Positions 42,105 to 54,583 of a stretch of DNA of 64,000 nt are shown one piece after another. The notes beneath the pieces were generated by a model. The model searched no databases. It saw nothing but the letters and a program-made list of their open reading frames with translations, and had not been told where the DNA came from. Both the position numbers and the translations under genes were made by a program. Within the stretch, counting starts at the first letter, position 1. Every line of letters begins with the position of its first letter. Origin of the DNA: Sphaerosporella brunnea (Eukaryota > Ascomycota > Pezizomycetes > Pezizales > Pyronemataceae); assembly GCA_008704415.1 (NCBI GenBank), contig VXIS01000098.1, positions 1-64,000 of the forward strand, read 5' to 3'.

Positions 42105-44541
42105 ATGGCCGCATCCTCACCCATTGCAACAGTAATAAACAGCGCCCTAGCTTCCCATAAATCCTCCCTCAGCGCCAAAGACCTACAAGCAATATCCGTC
42201 CCCTCTACAATACCTACCTCCCTCCTCACAAGCCCAGAGCTCACGCAAAAAGCCACCGTCTTCTCCTCCGCCATCGAGACACTCGAACCAGGTGCATCCA
42301 GGTTCTTATGGGGTAACAGTCAACTCATACTAGATGTCTGTAATCTCCCCTACTCCTCTCACACAGACACTAAAAGCTTCCCAGGGCTTCCAAGACCCAT
42401 CAAAATAGCTTTTGAAAGCTTTAAACACCACTACGGAGCTTCTGCCACACTCAGAAGAGATGGATAGAGCGTACACAGCGCTCCTCAAAGTTTGGGTTAC
42501 TGCTGTAAAGTTCTATGAACGCCACCAACTGTGGAACACACTTCAGCCGGGGGAGGGGGGGTATCTACAGATTTTCTTTGCAAGGTCTTCCCGGCATAGG
42601 TTCATGCATGCTTCCGCCTGTGTGCGGCGAGACGGGGAAGAGGGTCCTAATGACCGCCACAGAGGATGGAAACGCAGATTTCGCCCTGTACTTTATCAAT
42701 ATGGAGACTCGAGTGGCCGAGCGAGTGGCTACGACAGGAGGATCCGATTCGTATGGTTCTGGGCTCACCGCACGCTCAGTGCGACGGTCAGTTGATGAGG
42801 TGGACTGACTGGAGACCTTGGCAGCGTCACCAGCCATCACTCCACATCTCTCGCGACGAAAGGACGATCTATATCGTTGGTTACTGGTCAAGTCGAGACG
42901 AACAGAACCAGATTAGTACCAGATTCCATGGCGTGATCCTCATCGGGCTGGAAGACAGAGCCGTTACGTTTTACAGGCAGAGTGAGAAACGACGCGAACT
43001 CTTCTATGAGCCTAACGCCCTGATGCATGCGAGCTTTGTGCCTGATACTGCCGTGTACGCGAGTTTCTTGGATGAAGAAGCGGGAAAAATGCATGTGGTT
43101 TATGCCAATGGGCTGGAATGGACTTGGAAAGACATGGTCGTCTACAACCGTGGGAGATAAGGCGGCGGCCAAAAACAAACCATTGGAGCAATGGGGTGAT
43201 ATCTCTCACGACGGCAAGGGATTTGCTGTCATCATGGAGACGACGTGAGTGCCCCAAATGGATGTCTAATATACCAAGCTCGGCCATACTAATAGTGCCT
43301 GTAGTTCCCAGCGTAAGAGCGGTCCTTTCGAGGTTGAGATTTATGATCTCGAGAACAACCGCCTGCTGTATAAATTCAACAGCGCCCCCCACGGGAAGCA
43401 GTATAACTAGCGCTTCCCGGAGCCCTGTTTCAGCGCCAACTTCAATTACTTTTTCCTGGCTGGACGAATCTATATCCCTCCCGACCCCAATGACCAAACG
43501 GCAGCTCCAATCGCCCTCTTCGATGGTGCGACTGCAAGGCTAGGCCCAAACACCAAATATAATCGCCTATAGTTCAATGAACAGCTCGGATGGTGATTTT
43601 AGGCAAACAAACAATTACTTAACCTACAAACGGGGCTTCCACGTGAACACACGGTTCGCTTCTCCTCGCGAGGTCCACATCTACCCCACGGATGGAGTTG
43701 TGGAAATCGACACCAGTCTGATAAAGCTGGAAAACAACACGCCCCTAGAAGCAATGTTCCACCCCTTTCTCCCTTTGCTGATAGTAATGTTAGAATGAAC
43801 CAAGTCGCCTTGCGAGGCAAAAGTAAAAACCGTCCTCTACCGTATCAAGCAAGAGGACCTTCACGTACCTACAAACCCACAAGCCCAACGGCAAAGATTA
43901 CAATCACCTAAAACTGCACCAACACCTACTGTCATTGGATGGACAGTACAATAGGCGATTGGTTCTGCGCATTTACTTGCTACGACTTCTGGAGACTCGA
44001 TTCTTCCCTTTCTTACACCTCCGACGCACAGCCAGAATGGACACTCCCTCTCCGACTGCAAACTGTGGCTAGGTGCTACTCCGGCTGGCCAAACACCCAC
44101 ATCGTAACCCACTACACCGCTACCAACAGTCCACGCCTAGCACTGCTAATGCATGACGACGAGGACAGCCTCCTCTTCCTACGACGTCTCAAGATCCGGC
44201 GTCGAAAAGACGCTCCTAATAGCCGTTGGCACTTCTTTGACTACTGGTACTACGAGTCGTGCGACCTAGAAAACGATGGTCCGTTCCTGGCTGCTTTGCC
44301 GAAGAGCGGAGAGAACGAATATATGTTTTTGCTGTCGACTATGGATGGTGATGTGGAGTATAAGGTCATCACGCTGCCCATGCAGAGGACCGAGAGGCCG
44401 CCGGTCATGTGTGATTTCCGGAAATCGCAGGAGCTAAAGGACTGGCTCGAGAATGGAGTTACGCCACATCCCGAATTGAATGTTCCGGTGAATGAGAATA
44501 TGGGTGGCCACACTGCGTTGTTTTCCTGGGGGTGGGGCTGA
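42105..44541 (+). pseudogene. Decayed fungal gene of unknown family
   Basis: A long stretch of protein-like sequence broken into many frames. It starts MAASSPIATVINSALASHKS, then AYTALLKVWVTAVKFYERHQ, then VLMTATEDGNADFALYFINM, then HISRDERTIYIVGYWSSRDE, then ELFYEPNALMHASFVPDTAV. Further on come GDISHDGKGFAVIMETT, SGPFEVEIYDLENNRLLYKF, a short intron-like gap, SPREVHIYPTDGVVEIDTSL and DWFCAFTCYDFWRLDSSLSY. At least four frame changes occur, one at a G run near 42550. In-frame stops follow GKQYN (about 43409) and lie near 43570 and 43597. Some are consistent with C-to-T changes. The repeated short strand motifs suggest a beta-propeller-like protein, but I could not name the family. The original gene would have exceeded 700 codons. 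Confidence 0.7.
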
Positions 44542-45315
44542 AGGTTAGGATAGATAAATTTGGCATTGCCAAAGCCGGTAGGGGGGATGGTGATAAACAG
44601 AGATTCCCAGTATATGGAGAATATGAGGTTGAAGGACGAGTGTGTGCAGGAAGATTCGGAGGAGTCTAATGGATCGAGAGAACCTTCTGTGTACGAAGAC
44701 TTTGACGATGAAGAGGAGGAACAAGGCGAAAGGGGAGACCCCGTGGATGAAGCGTCAGAGAGCTAGATGTGCTTAATTTGGGTACGCATGGATGGAAAAG
44801 AAGGGAGCGGTGTGGTCGAATTTCACAGCCCATCACTCGACTGAACTCGGAAGCTTGTCATAATCATACTTCCGATAAAAACAAGGTTTTGTCGTCGTGA
44901 GGGTTTGCTGGATAAATTTAAAGCTGGTTCTACCCCGATTGTACACATTGTGCGTTGCATCCCGAGGGCCAGCAGCTCTAGAGTTATGTCATGGGCTTGG
45001 ACGGGCATTTCCCTGCATAAAGGGAGAGTCGGAGACCCTGTTTATGCATCTGAATTCCACTTCGACTTTTCGGCACTCGTCTTCGCCCGTTTCAGGACAG
45101 ATTTGCAGATGCGAGCGTGCAGAAGGCCAAGGAGAGGGTGAAGTAGAAGTAGAAAGTAGAAGAAGCGCTGGAGCGAGAGAAAAAATGTTACCCCGCCATA
45201 ATCCGCCCCACTTTCCTTTCTCTATCAATCTACATCATATCAACTTTCAACCTTTCTCACGAAACGGAGAACGAACGCATATATCAGAAAAAAATAAAAT
45301 TAAATAAATGCAAAG
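44542..45315. other. Intergenic; possible acidic tail of the pseudogene
   Basis: After the stop at 44541 the same frame reopens and encodes ALPKPVGGMVINRDSQYMEN, then EDSEESNGSREPSVYEDFDD, then EEEEQGERGDPVDEASES, ending at 44766. This could be the original C-terminus of the decayed gene or chance. The rest is spacer before the NAT9-like gene. Confidence 0.35.
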
Positions 45316-46252
45316 ATGTTACTGAACGAAGATACAGGTTCTCCCGCCCGCCTTCGCCCTTCTTTTCTTCATTTCTTCTTCCACCTACTTCTTCTGCTAC
45401 CCCGCTAGACCACGACTTTAACGTGAGCGTCCTTCTCTGAACAGCACTCCTCTCCCAAAAATGTTTGCTGGTGCCATACGAAGCCCACCATGTGCCCACC
45501 TACCACGACTGGATGCAGGATGAAGTGCGCTCTCTCGTGTCAAATATATAGAAGGACGCTAACCCAACCGACAGGAAATCCGAGCAGCCACCGCCTCCGA
45601 ACGCCTAACTCTCGACGAAGAATATAGAATGCAGAAAAGCTGGCGGCACGACAACGACAAGCTGACGTTCATTGTGTGCCTGCCGCCTGCGTACCGGTAC
45701 CTGCTCGTGTCCAACGCGCCAATCGTAGCCTCGCACGACGACGCTCCGGCCCGGATGGTCGGCGACATAAACCTGTTCCTCTTCGAAGAGGCACTAGACG
45801 ACGAGGACGGCGCGTTTGTTCCCGACCGCGGCTACCACGGGAAGAGGCAACTGGTTGGGGAGCTGGAGCTGATGATTGCACGCAAGGAATACCAGGGCCA
45901 AGGGATTGGCCGTGCCGCGGTGCTGCTGTTCCTGTGGTATGTGGTGGTGCACCGCGAGGAGATCATCGCCGAGCATAGAGGCGCCGAGGACTTCGAGGGC
46001 GTGCTCAGACAGCTCCGCGTCAAGATCCATCATACCAACACCCGCAGCATCCGCCTGTTCGAGTCGCTGCTGTTCAAACATGCGAGCCAGGAGCCGAACT
46101 ACTTCGGCGAGATCGAGATGGTCCTCGACGACCTGGATGTGCTGAGGATGTATGCGCTTATGCGGACATACGAGATCGAGGGGTGCGAGAAACTGGAATA
46201 TCAGCGCATAAATGGGGGGCATTTGGAGGGACACGTGGACTGCGGGCTGTAG
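45316..46252 (+). CDS. NAT9-like GNAT acetyltransferase
   Basis: A GCN5-related N-acetyltransferase of the NAT9 subfamily. Three exons: 45316-45337, 45445-45524 and 45575-46252, giving 259 aa. Spliced, the N-terminus reads MLLNEDTALLSQKCLLVPYE, then AHHVPTYHDWMQDEEIRAAT, then ASERLTLDEEYRMQKSWRHD, the signature of NAT9 proteins. VGDINLFLF leads to the acetyl-CoA-binding motif A in GELELMIARKEYQGQGIGRA, and LRVKIHHTNTRSIRLFESLL is motif B. An insert between VASHDDAPARMVGD and GELELMIA makes it longer than the human protein. The metazoan protein has been linked to microtubules; the fungal role is not known from sequence. Confidence 0.85.
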
Positions 46253-46434
46253 AGAAAAAGTACCTGGAGTTGGTGGTGAGGGTACGCTACTTAGTCCCTA
46301 ATGCGGGTGGACTCGGCGATGGTTGCATTTCGTCATGATGGCGTAGGGGCAGTCGATATATATGATACCTCATCCATATTTTTTATTTCACATAGCTTCA
46401 CTGGGTTTGTAACTTGCATTTTCCATCAACAATC

Positions 46435-47661
46435 ATGGCGACAGAAGTATCTCCCTCAACCGGCTACAAATTCCGCCTGCCCCTAGACCCAACAAAACGT
46501 CTCCCGCCGCTCCGCAATGGCACAAAGCCCCCTCCCACCTGCCTCCCGCTCCCAAAACGCACAAACTCGATAGGCCCCGTCTCCAGCGGCGGCAACGCAA
46601 GACTCTACTTCATCGGCACGGCGACCACGATCCTGGAATGGAGCGGCATCCGGATAATGACGGACCCGAACTTCCTGCACGCAGGCGGCCACGTGCATCT
46701 CGGGCCGGGCGTCACAGGCACCCGCATCACCAACCCGGCCATAGACCTCGAAGACATACCGGAGTTGGATGCCGTCCTCCTGTCGCACTACCACGCGGAC
46801 CATTTCGACGAGCAGGTTGAGTTCTCGCTCGTGCGCTCGCTGCCGATCGTCACGACGCCGCACGCACACACGCATCTGGCATACAAGGAGGGCGAGGGCG
46901 AGAGCTTCACCGAAGTGCACGCGCTGGACCACTTCGAGAGCGGGATCCTGCCGGTTGCGACCCCCGGCGTCACCGGCGGCCAGGCGATAAAAATCACCGC
47001 CATGCCCGCTAAACATGTGCTTCCCGGCCCGGCACATATTTTGGAGAAGGCGAATGAACTGCTGGGCGCTGTGCCGCCGACCAATGGGTGGATGGTTGAG
47101 CTTGGGCGGGAACTCGGCGACGAAGATGTGGTCGAAAAGAGGTGGGAGTGTGGCTATCGCATCTATATCAGTGGCGATACGCTCATGGTCAACGAGCTTA
47201 AGGATATTCCGGAATTGTATAGGGATAAGCAGATTGATTTGATGTTGGTACACTTGGGTATGTCTCCGAAGAGGAAGAAGAGCGGACGGACGGATTGGTG
47301 CTGATGAAGGGGAATAAGGGGGGACTACGATCCCCGGCCCGCATCTGCCGCTGTTGATGGTCACTATGGACGCCAAAGAGGGGATCGAATTGATGCGACT
47401 TATCCGGCCCGAGGTGACGATTCCGATTCACTACGAGTATCTCCCCCTTCCCCTCCCACTTTCATCCACCAGCTAACAAAGCTCAATTAAAAAAGCGATT
47501 ACGATGTCTTTATGAGTCCATTGAAACACTTTAAAGACGCAGTCGCGAAGGCCGGGATGAATAGTCAAATCGTATATTTAGACCGCGGAGACGCGTTCAT
47601 GTTCGATGTCCAGGATAGGCCTGAGAAGAAGTATCTGGATGAGACCTCGTCGGTGCTGTAG
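46435..47661 (+). CDS. Metallo-beta-lactamase-fold hydrolase
   Basis: A zinc hydrolase of the metallo-beta-lactamase superfamily, in the UlaG/NAPE-PLD-like branch. Three exons: 46435-47257, 47319-47436 and 47496-47661, giving 368 aa. Metal motifs are LLSHYHADHFDE (HxHxDH), a later His in MPAKHVLPGP, the Asp of YISGDTLMV and the His of PEVTIPIHYDDYDVF. No signal peptide is present, so it is probably cytosolic. The second intron has a GCTAAC branch site and an AAAAAG acceptor. The substrate is unknown. Confidence 0.83.
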
Positions 47662-50600
47662 CTATAGTACATGATACATACTTCATGTGTACAGATTGTG
47701 TGTACATAATGACTTTGCTTTTCTTGGCAACCGTTCCCGTTCGCTTAACATGCACAGATGACGATCTCCCGCTGCTTGCGTGGAGTTGCCCGTTTCTGGC
47801 ATTGGATAGGGGAGTTGAGGAGAGATGTGTCTCGGATCCGCCGCTGGTGCCGCTACGTTGGTTCGTATGTAACACGCTTGAATTGTGGTTGGAGACAGCT
47901 GAAAACGCTCATTTTTGCTTAGTAACACATACAAAATACCCCTGTGCCGGTTAGGGATCGAATCTTTCGCCTCGCTTGCGTAGGTTATGTTCGTGACTGT
48001 AAGATTTCTAAGGTTTCGCCCAAAAATACCGCGATCTAATACCGCTTTCTCGTGACATTTTTAAATGCGGATCACTCGTTTTCTTTAGCTTTGCTATGGT
48101 TTTTCTATAGTTTGACGTAGTCTTGGGTAACTTTACGTATTTAACTGAAATTGTACCGTACGAAAAAATTGTATATCATCTTCTTAGACCACTAGTGCCG
48201 GTCGAGTGCTGAGCGTGAATCTTCCTATTTTGACCGCTGGGCGACATTGGTCCTCAAACAGCCGGTAGTTTATGGTCAAATCTTAGATCTATGTATGCAG
48301 GTACATACTCTTGCGTCCCGAGAATTACTTCACCAGCAATTAGCGGCCTGTCTGTATGTATGGTGCGGTGCAGACCTTCGCTTAAGGGGGTTACCAGCAA
48401 CTCTGACAGCAAGCGATGTGCGAGTGATACTCAGTGAAAATTACCTGCAAAACAAGACCGGATTACCCCTTTGAGCGAAGGTCTACCTTTACAGCGCACC
48501 GCGCTACACGACTCTCCGTCTCCCCGATTTGGCAGACTAGCTTTGGAGATGAGACTCACCTTGCGGGATATAATCGATACTGAAGACGCGCACAGCAATA
48601 GGTCAGCAAACCAAAATCCCAAGCAGACGGACCACTTAATCGTGTCCGCAATGACAGAAGAGAACAGCAGGATTTCCACAAGGTGCATTTTCTGCATCCT
48701 TTGTATTTGGTAGCGAAGCGTTTGGGTCCAGTCCAGGCACCAAACACTGGCATAGTTAATTGATCGAAGGTGGTTGCAGAGTGAATCACGGCGAATCACC
48801 CAGTCAGCAGCCCTGCGGAGTTACATACACAAAAGCACCTTGTAGAGCCCCCGCCAAGTTACATAGGAGAGATATCGTCATGGCCGATCGCTGAAAGTTG
48901 ACGGTAGTTCACTATCTGAAGCCTCCTTATTCGGCGTTGTATGTAACTCGTGGGTGATTTCCGAGATGGCGATCGGGCCGGTGTCTAGTTAGGATTGCAG
49001 GGATCGGGCCGACACTGTTCCTATCGAGGGGCACGCGTGCGTTTCACTGTGAATCCGGGCAATATCGGCGGAGCGAGCGCGCGAGCGGGGAGCAGCCCGA
49101 TTTTCCGGTTCTTCTTGACATGTGGCGTGGCTGTCAACAAGCCCCAACACCATGCCAGGGCGATTCACCGGCGGGAGGCTTGGAATTCTGCGAGCAAACA
49201 ACTGATCTTCGCTGCGGGCAACGTCGGCTTATCTTTACCGCGAAGCAGCACCTGTGTACTCGTACTCTCCACGAAGATACACTGCGCATGATCTAAATAA
49301 AGAAAATAAAAATAAAAATCGACTTTCAGGCTTCAGCCCCCTCCGCCGCATGGCGAAGACACAGAGGTCGCACAAAGTTTTTTTTTGCGTGATGTTGATG
49401 GTTGGCAGACCGATGAACTTGGTTGGTTGGTTTGCCCCACGCGATGGAAGTGCAGCAACGTTTAATCCCTTGCAAAGGCGGTGCTGACATGACAGCTCTA
49501 AATCTGGCTACTGCCTACTACCTATGTGCATAGTACAGAGCAGGTGGCGATGATGATGATGATGCGTACACATGTATCTACAGGTCTTCAGCACGAAATT
49601 TGTAGGACTTGGATCGCCCCGTATTGCGGGATATCAAGCATCAAAACGGGGACTCCGGGGAGCAGGGAGACAAAGCAGGCGGTTTGGTCTGGTCTGACTG
49701 GAATACAACGAACTAACCAACCAACTAACCAACCAACCAACTCACGATTGACGCCTCCTGCCTGAGAAAGGACGGTTTTATCTTGGGTGTATCTATCTAG
49801 CCGAAAGAAACGAAAAGAACCACCACCAACAACGCGAAGCGCCGGTGCACGATGCGGTACGTACTAGAGTACAGTGCTACGATTGCGCTTGTGCCAAACC
49901 AGGAAGCCTTTCCGCCCGGGAGAAAATCCGAACGTTTCGAAAGATCTCACGCAGAGGAGGTTGTCGTGGGTTTGCGCCTGTGACATGTGGTGTTCTCACT
50001 TTCTCGAAGGCCAGGATTTACATGCGATGCATATTCGATGCCTTGCGCCGTGTTGCCGGTCGATGTCATGCTGCTTGGTTTCTTGCATGCGATACGCGTC
50101 GGATAACCGCCTTGGAAACCGATCGGCTGTGATCAGCAGCAGTTGGGGTTCACGAGGAGTGAAGAAGCTCGGCGAGCAAGCACGCGCAGATGCATATGTA
50201 TGGCGTTTCTATTTGCTTGACTGTGGCCACCCGGGGAGGCTGAGAGGGGGCATTGGTGGTAGGCACCGGTCGGCATCGATATCGATATCGACATCGGCGT
50301 TGGCAGCGGCGGCGTCTGATACCGTTGATTGTACGTATACATCTTGATACCTGTGAGTTCTCCTCGAGCGGTCATGACGCTCTACCGGTGGAGCAGAGTA
50401 AGGCACTCCGAGGAGGAGGAGCAGTCGCCGTAGACATTCCCTAGCGGACCCAGCGGGCCCACAGCGCAAGGCAACAACTGCGAGCCAATCCCCGACCGCC
50501 GTCATCCCATCCCCCATCCCCCATCCCCCTCGCCCCCATACAGCCTAGAGGAGAGCCTCGACAGACGAAGAAGGAGCGCACGCACAATCCTCTTCGGTCG

Positions 50601-51021
50601 TGCCCTTCCTTCTCTCCTTCCCCTTCCCTCCTGGAACCCCCCCCCCCTCCCTAGCGCTGCCAATCCCATCTCTTCGACAATCGCATTTAACGCGCCGCAA
50701 CCCCCCGTGTTTCGTCGCTGCTCTTTTTTCATTCTCGTGTACTCGCACTTCTTCCCAATCGTTTTAAGCCCTTCCTTCTTTTTCTTCTACGTACCTACCA
50801 TTCGCAGCAGCAGCAGCAGTAGCAGCAACAGCGGTAGTAGTAGTCAAACAGGCAGCAGCATACCTTCGTTTTTCGCCGTCAACCCATATTTATATATACT
50901 TTGCATTCGCTCATCCGTCGCAAGCCAAGCGCTCCCCGACGAACAGACGACAATACGACCGCCGCAACTCACTACATACATCCACCTTAATACCATCACC
51001 CACCTCCCCTCACCTGACATA
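47662..51021. other. Long intergenic region
   Basis: About 3.4 kb with no conserved coding frame. It contains a hairpin at 48372-48484, CCAACTAA-type repeats near 49715-49742, ATGATG repeats near 49548, a GATATCGATATCGA palindromic stretch at about 50277-50293, and, near the right end, pyrimidine-rich tracts and CAG/TAG triplets (50803-50850) that likely lie in the promoter and leader of the surface-protein gene. Confidence 0.4.
48372..48484. repeat. Hairpin-forming inverted repeat (~113 bp)
   Basis: The left arm AGACCTTCGCTTAAGGGGGTTA and the right arm TAACCCC-like complement (ATTACCCCTTTGAGCGAAGGTCT) pair over about 24 bp with a few mismatches, around a 65-bp loop. The size and structure suggest a tiny MITE. 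No clear target duplication is seen. Confidence 0.5.
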
Positions 51022-51355
51022 ATGGCGGCCTTCAACAAATCTTTCCTCTTCGCGCTCCTGCTCATCGTCGCAATGCTATTCCTGGCGACCTCGGTATCTG
51101 CCCAAACCGCAACGGTTGGTCGCAACAATACCGCAACGGCCACAAACAGTTCGCTACCGGGTAGCAACGCGACAGCATCGAGTCACCCGACAGGAGCGGA
51201 TGAGGCCAGCGCCGGCACGACGATATCATCGAGTGTAGCCCTGTTTGGAGCTTTAATCGCCGTACGTGGAACCTTTCTCTCGTCCACCCTCATCTCTAAG
51301 TCCATGCCCAAAGCTAACAAAACCCTATCTTTAGGCCGCGTTATTCTCTCTGTAA
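51022..51355 (+). CDS. Small GPI-anchored-type surface protein
   Basis: Two exons, 51022-51261 and 51335-51355, give 86 aa. Residues 1-27 (MAAFNKSFLFALLLIVAMLF, then LATSVSAQ) are a signal peptide. The middle is rich in Thr, Ser, Asn and Ala with four N-glycosylation sequons (NNT, NSS, NAT types). The end, SSSVALFGALIAAALFSL, is a hydrophobic GPI-attachment-type tail that is completed only by splicing (LIA then AALFSL). The intron has a GTACGT donor, a GCTAAC branch site and a TAG acceptor. It is a probable cell-wall or membrane protein of unknown role. Confidence 0.8.
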
Positions 51356-52669
51356 TAACCTGCGCATGACGAAACAAAAAAGGTCCGGAAAACCAACCCC
51401 AAACAACAATAACAACAACACCGATGATTGAATGATTCTCGCACGGCAAAAAGCTTGTATTACTTTTTGTAACTTTGGAGGGACGGCGTTTTTTTTCTTT
51501 TTCTTTTTCGCTTTTGGGGAAATCATCACCAACTACCAGCCACCCACCCCCCGTCGTCCAACTACCGCCGGCCACAACGAAAGAAACACCAACCTTTTTA
51601 ATGTGTGCAACGAGTCGACGCACGACGGAAACAACCAAGAATTTTTAATGGCGGATGTTTGAATTGTTTATTACTGTTATTTTTCCCTGCGGCGCTCAGG
51701 AGTTGCGGAGGATTGATCGTGGGAGGATACGAGTTTAATACTAATACGACAACACCATCAACCATCACCATCACCGCTGGGGGGGGGGGGGGGTAGAGGA
51801 GGTGCTGAGGCGCGGTGGGGGGCGAAGGGGTCGGTGTTTTTTTATTCATGCTGGAACCGGGGACCGGCGCCAGAACCATTTTTTTATTTCAATTTTTTTT
51901 ATCATTCTCGACGGACTGCGGACGGCGGGGGCTGTTGGTGTATTCGATTCTTGTATAGAGTTTTTTTTTTTTTTTTTTTTGTTATAGTGTAGTCGCCTTT
52001 TTTGTATGTGTGTGTTGTGTTTTGTAATGTGATGTGTGTGGGTTTGGTTGGAAAAGAACAAACATTTATTCGGATCATGCCCGAGATCGATATCAGCTGC
52101 AAAGGTCTCGGACGCGCGTAATGCGGCGTCATGTCACAATGTCGCACTCGGCGTGTCGGCTTGACGTATGCGTGTTCGGTTGGGGGAGATCTGAGACTTG
52201 ACGTAGGGATCTTTAAGCAGGGGAAATCTCCGAGGGGATAATTCCGTCATACATGAACTGCGAATCACATATTATCACTCAGGCTGTCCCTGGGAAATCC
52301 GATTTTGAAAAAGAAAGCAGCTGCCCCAGATCCCTCTCAACACACAAGATATCACTCCTCATCCTATACAGACGAGATCTCCGTTCCATTAAATTCGAAA
52401 GAAACAAAACGCAAACCGGTCTTCCGCGCAGTACTGCCACGAAGGACATCTCGCAAAAACACACAAGCACTTAGGAATAATAGTAGTAGCAGCAGCAGCA
52501 GGATAGGTACGTAGTAGTAACTTGCAAACAGGGGGCGTTGTTACATAATGGGACATAGAAGTCTCAAGCATAAAACACGGAGTTTTCAGCCTGTAGCCCT
52601 TCAGGTACCTATGTTGGTCTGTTTGTTGTGGCTAACAACTGGGGAAAAAAAACACACAACTAAAAGAGT
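51356..52669. other. Intergenic with homopolymer-rich UTR
   Basis: Between the surface-protein gene and taxilin (convergent). Contains T runs at about 51490, 51840 and 51961-51980 (20 T), and a G run at 51781-51794. Probably both 3' UTRs; no gene is supported. Confidence 0.4.
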
Positions 52670-54583
52670 TTAAGCCTGGTTGGCGGCAGCGACAGGAGCA
52701 ACAGCAGGGACAGCGGCGGTTCCGTTCTGCGGGACATGCTTAGCTGGAACGAAGCCGTTCTTCCTGAGATCCCTAAACTCCGCCATGGAAGCCAAGTTCT
52801 CCTCCTCGGTATCCTCGTCAACATCCTCCTCGCTGCCTTCATCGGAGCCGTCCTCGAGCTCTTCCGAGTCCTCTTCCTCGTACTCCTCGGAGTCGCCCTC
52901 CTCGTCATCCAGCACCTCCTCACCCTCGGTGCGGAGACGGTTCTCGAGGGAATTGCGCTCCTTCTGGAGGGCACGACAGATACTCTCGAGCTTGGAGTTC
53001 TTTTTCCTCAAAGTTTCGAGTTCCTTCTGGTGGCGCGTGCGTTCCTCGGCCATCTCCAAGAGGTTGCGGTTGGTGGTTTCCGACTTGCGCGAGAGCGACA
53101 GGTTCTCTTTCTCGAGACGCTTAGTCTTTTTCGACATTTCTTCCATTTCTTTGCGAAACGTGAGGAAAAGATCATTCGAGTTGTTGAGGGTGTCTTCTAC
53201 CTGTGCACACAAAAATGTTTTCATGTTACTACGTAATTCCAACGAAAACAGAAATGATCTGGTCTAGCCATAGGGAAATGCCGTACTTGCTTGAATTTTT
53301 CCACATAAATGTTGAGTTGGGACCTGAGCTCGGCTTCGGTCTGAGAGAAGGTGGACACCTGCGCGTGAAGAGCTTTGGCGCGGTTGGCCTCGGACTCGGC
53401 CTGCTTGCGTTGCTGCTCATAGCGTGCTAGGTTGAATTGAACTTCAAGCTCCTTCGTACGCAGAAGAGACTGGAAGTGTAGTTCACGCATATCGTATTGG
53501 TCGACGAAGCTCTTGAACTTTGCCTTGAATCTTTTGTCGAATATCAGTCATCTTTGTCCTGCCATAAATCCATGGAGGGGCGCATACTGCTCATCAATCT
53601 CTTGATTGGACCTGCGGCTGCCACCGTCCTCCTCTTCTTCCATTCGGCTCTTGATTTCCCAAATTGTACTCTCGAATTTCTCCGAGAGCTCCTCCCGCTT
53701 CTGTTGCTCGTTCTGCGCAAGCTTCTTACTCTCGTCCTACTCACCTCCGTAAGCCGATCGTGTGTGTAAAACCCAGCGGCGACGCCCATATATACCTTGA
53801 TGCGCTTGTTTTCTTTCTGCAGTTCCCTACACAGCGTTTCCAACTTGTGCTTCATACTGACGGCTTTCTGCATTTCCGACCTGGACTGGTCCTTTTCCTT
53901 TTGCAACTGATCCGCACGTTTTCTAGACTTTGCATGATCGCGCTCAAGGCGCTTCATCTCGTGAAGGAGTTCACTGTACTTGGTTTGGATTGCATCAACC
54001 TTGGCCAAGTGATCCTCGCGGGAAGAAACGAGCTCGGCGAGTTCCTTGTTCGCTTTGCGGACGGCACGGGCTGGAAAAAAAAATATCAGTGACCGTGAGT
54101 GTGCGTGGGATGTAGGACTGAACCTACAGATCGCCTTCTCCTCCTCTTCCTCCATTGAAGCATCTGTTTCCAGCTGTGAAATCTTCTGGTGGAGCAAGTT
54201 GTTCACCTAAAAGCGTACATGAAGAAGTCCAGTCAGCTTTCCCCAGCCCACCATCGAGTGCACGCAAAGCAAAGCAAACATGTCGGAGACAACAAATTGT
54301 CTTTCCTCCGCATTAAAATTCTCACCTCCGAAGGGTCCAGGTTCTTCTTGGCAGACTTGCCGTTTGCAGCCGGAGCAGCCGCTTTCTTCGCAGGTGTCGC
54401 AGGGTTGATAGCAGAGGTAGCGGCTGGTGGGGCGGCGGTGTTGTTGTTGGACGCCACCGGCTCCGAGACGCCGCCGGCAGTCTCTCCAACGTTCTCAGCA
54501 TCGGCCGCGCCTCCGCCTCCAGCCGCAGTCGAAACCTTGGGAACTCCGTTGCGGCTCGGCGTCGGGTCAGCAAGAGCAGCCAT
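52670..54583 (-). CDS. Taxilin family coiled-coil protein
   Basis: Taxilins are long coiled-coil proteins; animal members bind syntaxins and the nascent polypeptide complex. Six exons: 54583-54326, 54206-54128, 54070-53796, 53736-53588, 53530-53287 and 53200-52670, giving 511 aa. An Ala/Pro/Gly-rich N-terminus (about 1-85) is followed by a continuous coiled coil of about 300 residues. The family hallmarks are KLETLCRELQKENKRIK, then DESKKLAQNEQQKREELSEK, then FQSLLRTKELEVQFNLARYE, then KLESICRALQKERNSL. The C-terminus is very acidic (EEVLDDEEGDSEEYEEED). All five introns preserve frame and heptad pattern. Confidence 0.92.

Noticed and set aside
46483..47376. 297-codon minus-strand frame opposite the metallo-beta-lactamase gene
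   Set aside because: Antisense shadow; the sense strand carries the clear zinc-binding motifs.
47940..47990. Possible tRNA (B-box-like GATTCGATCCC on the minus strand)
   Set aside because: No A box at suitable distance and no cloverleaf.
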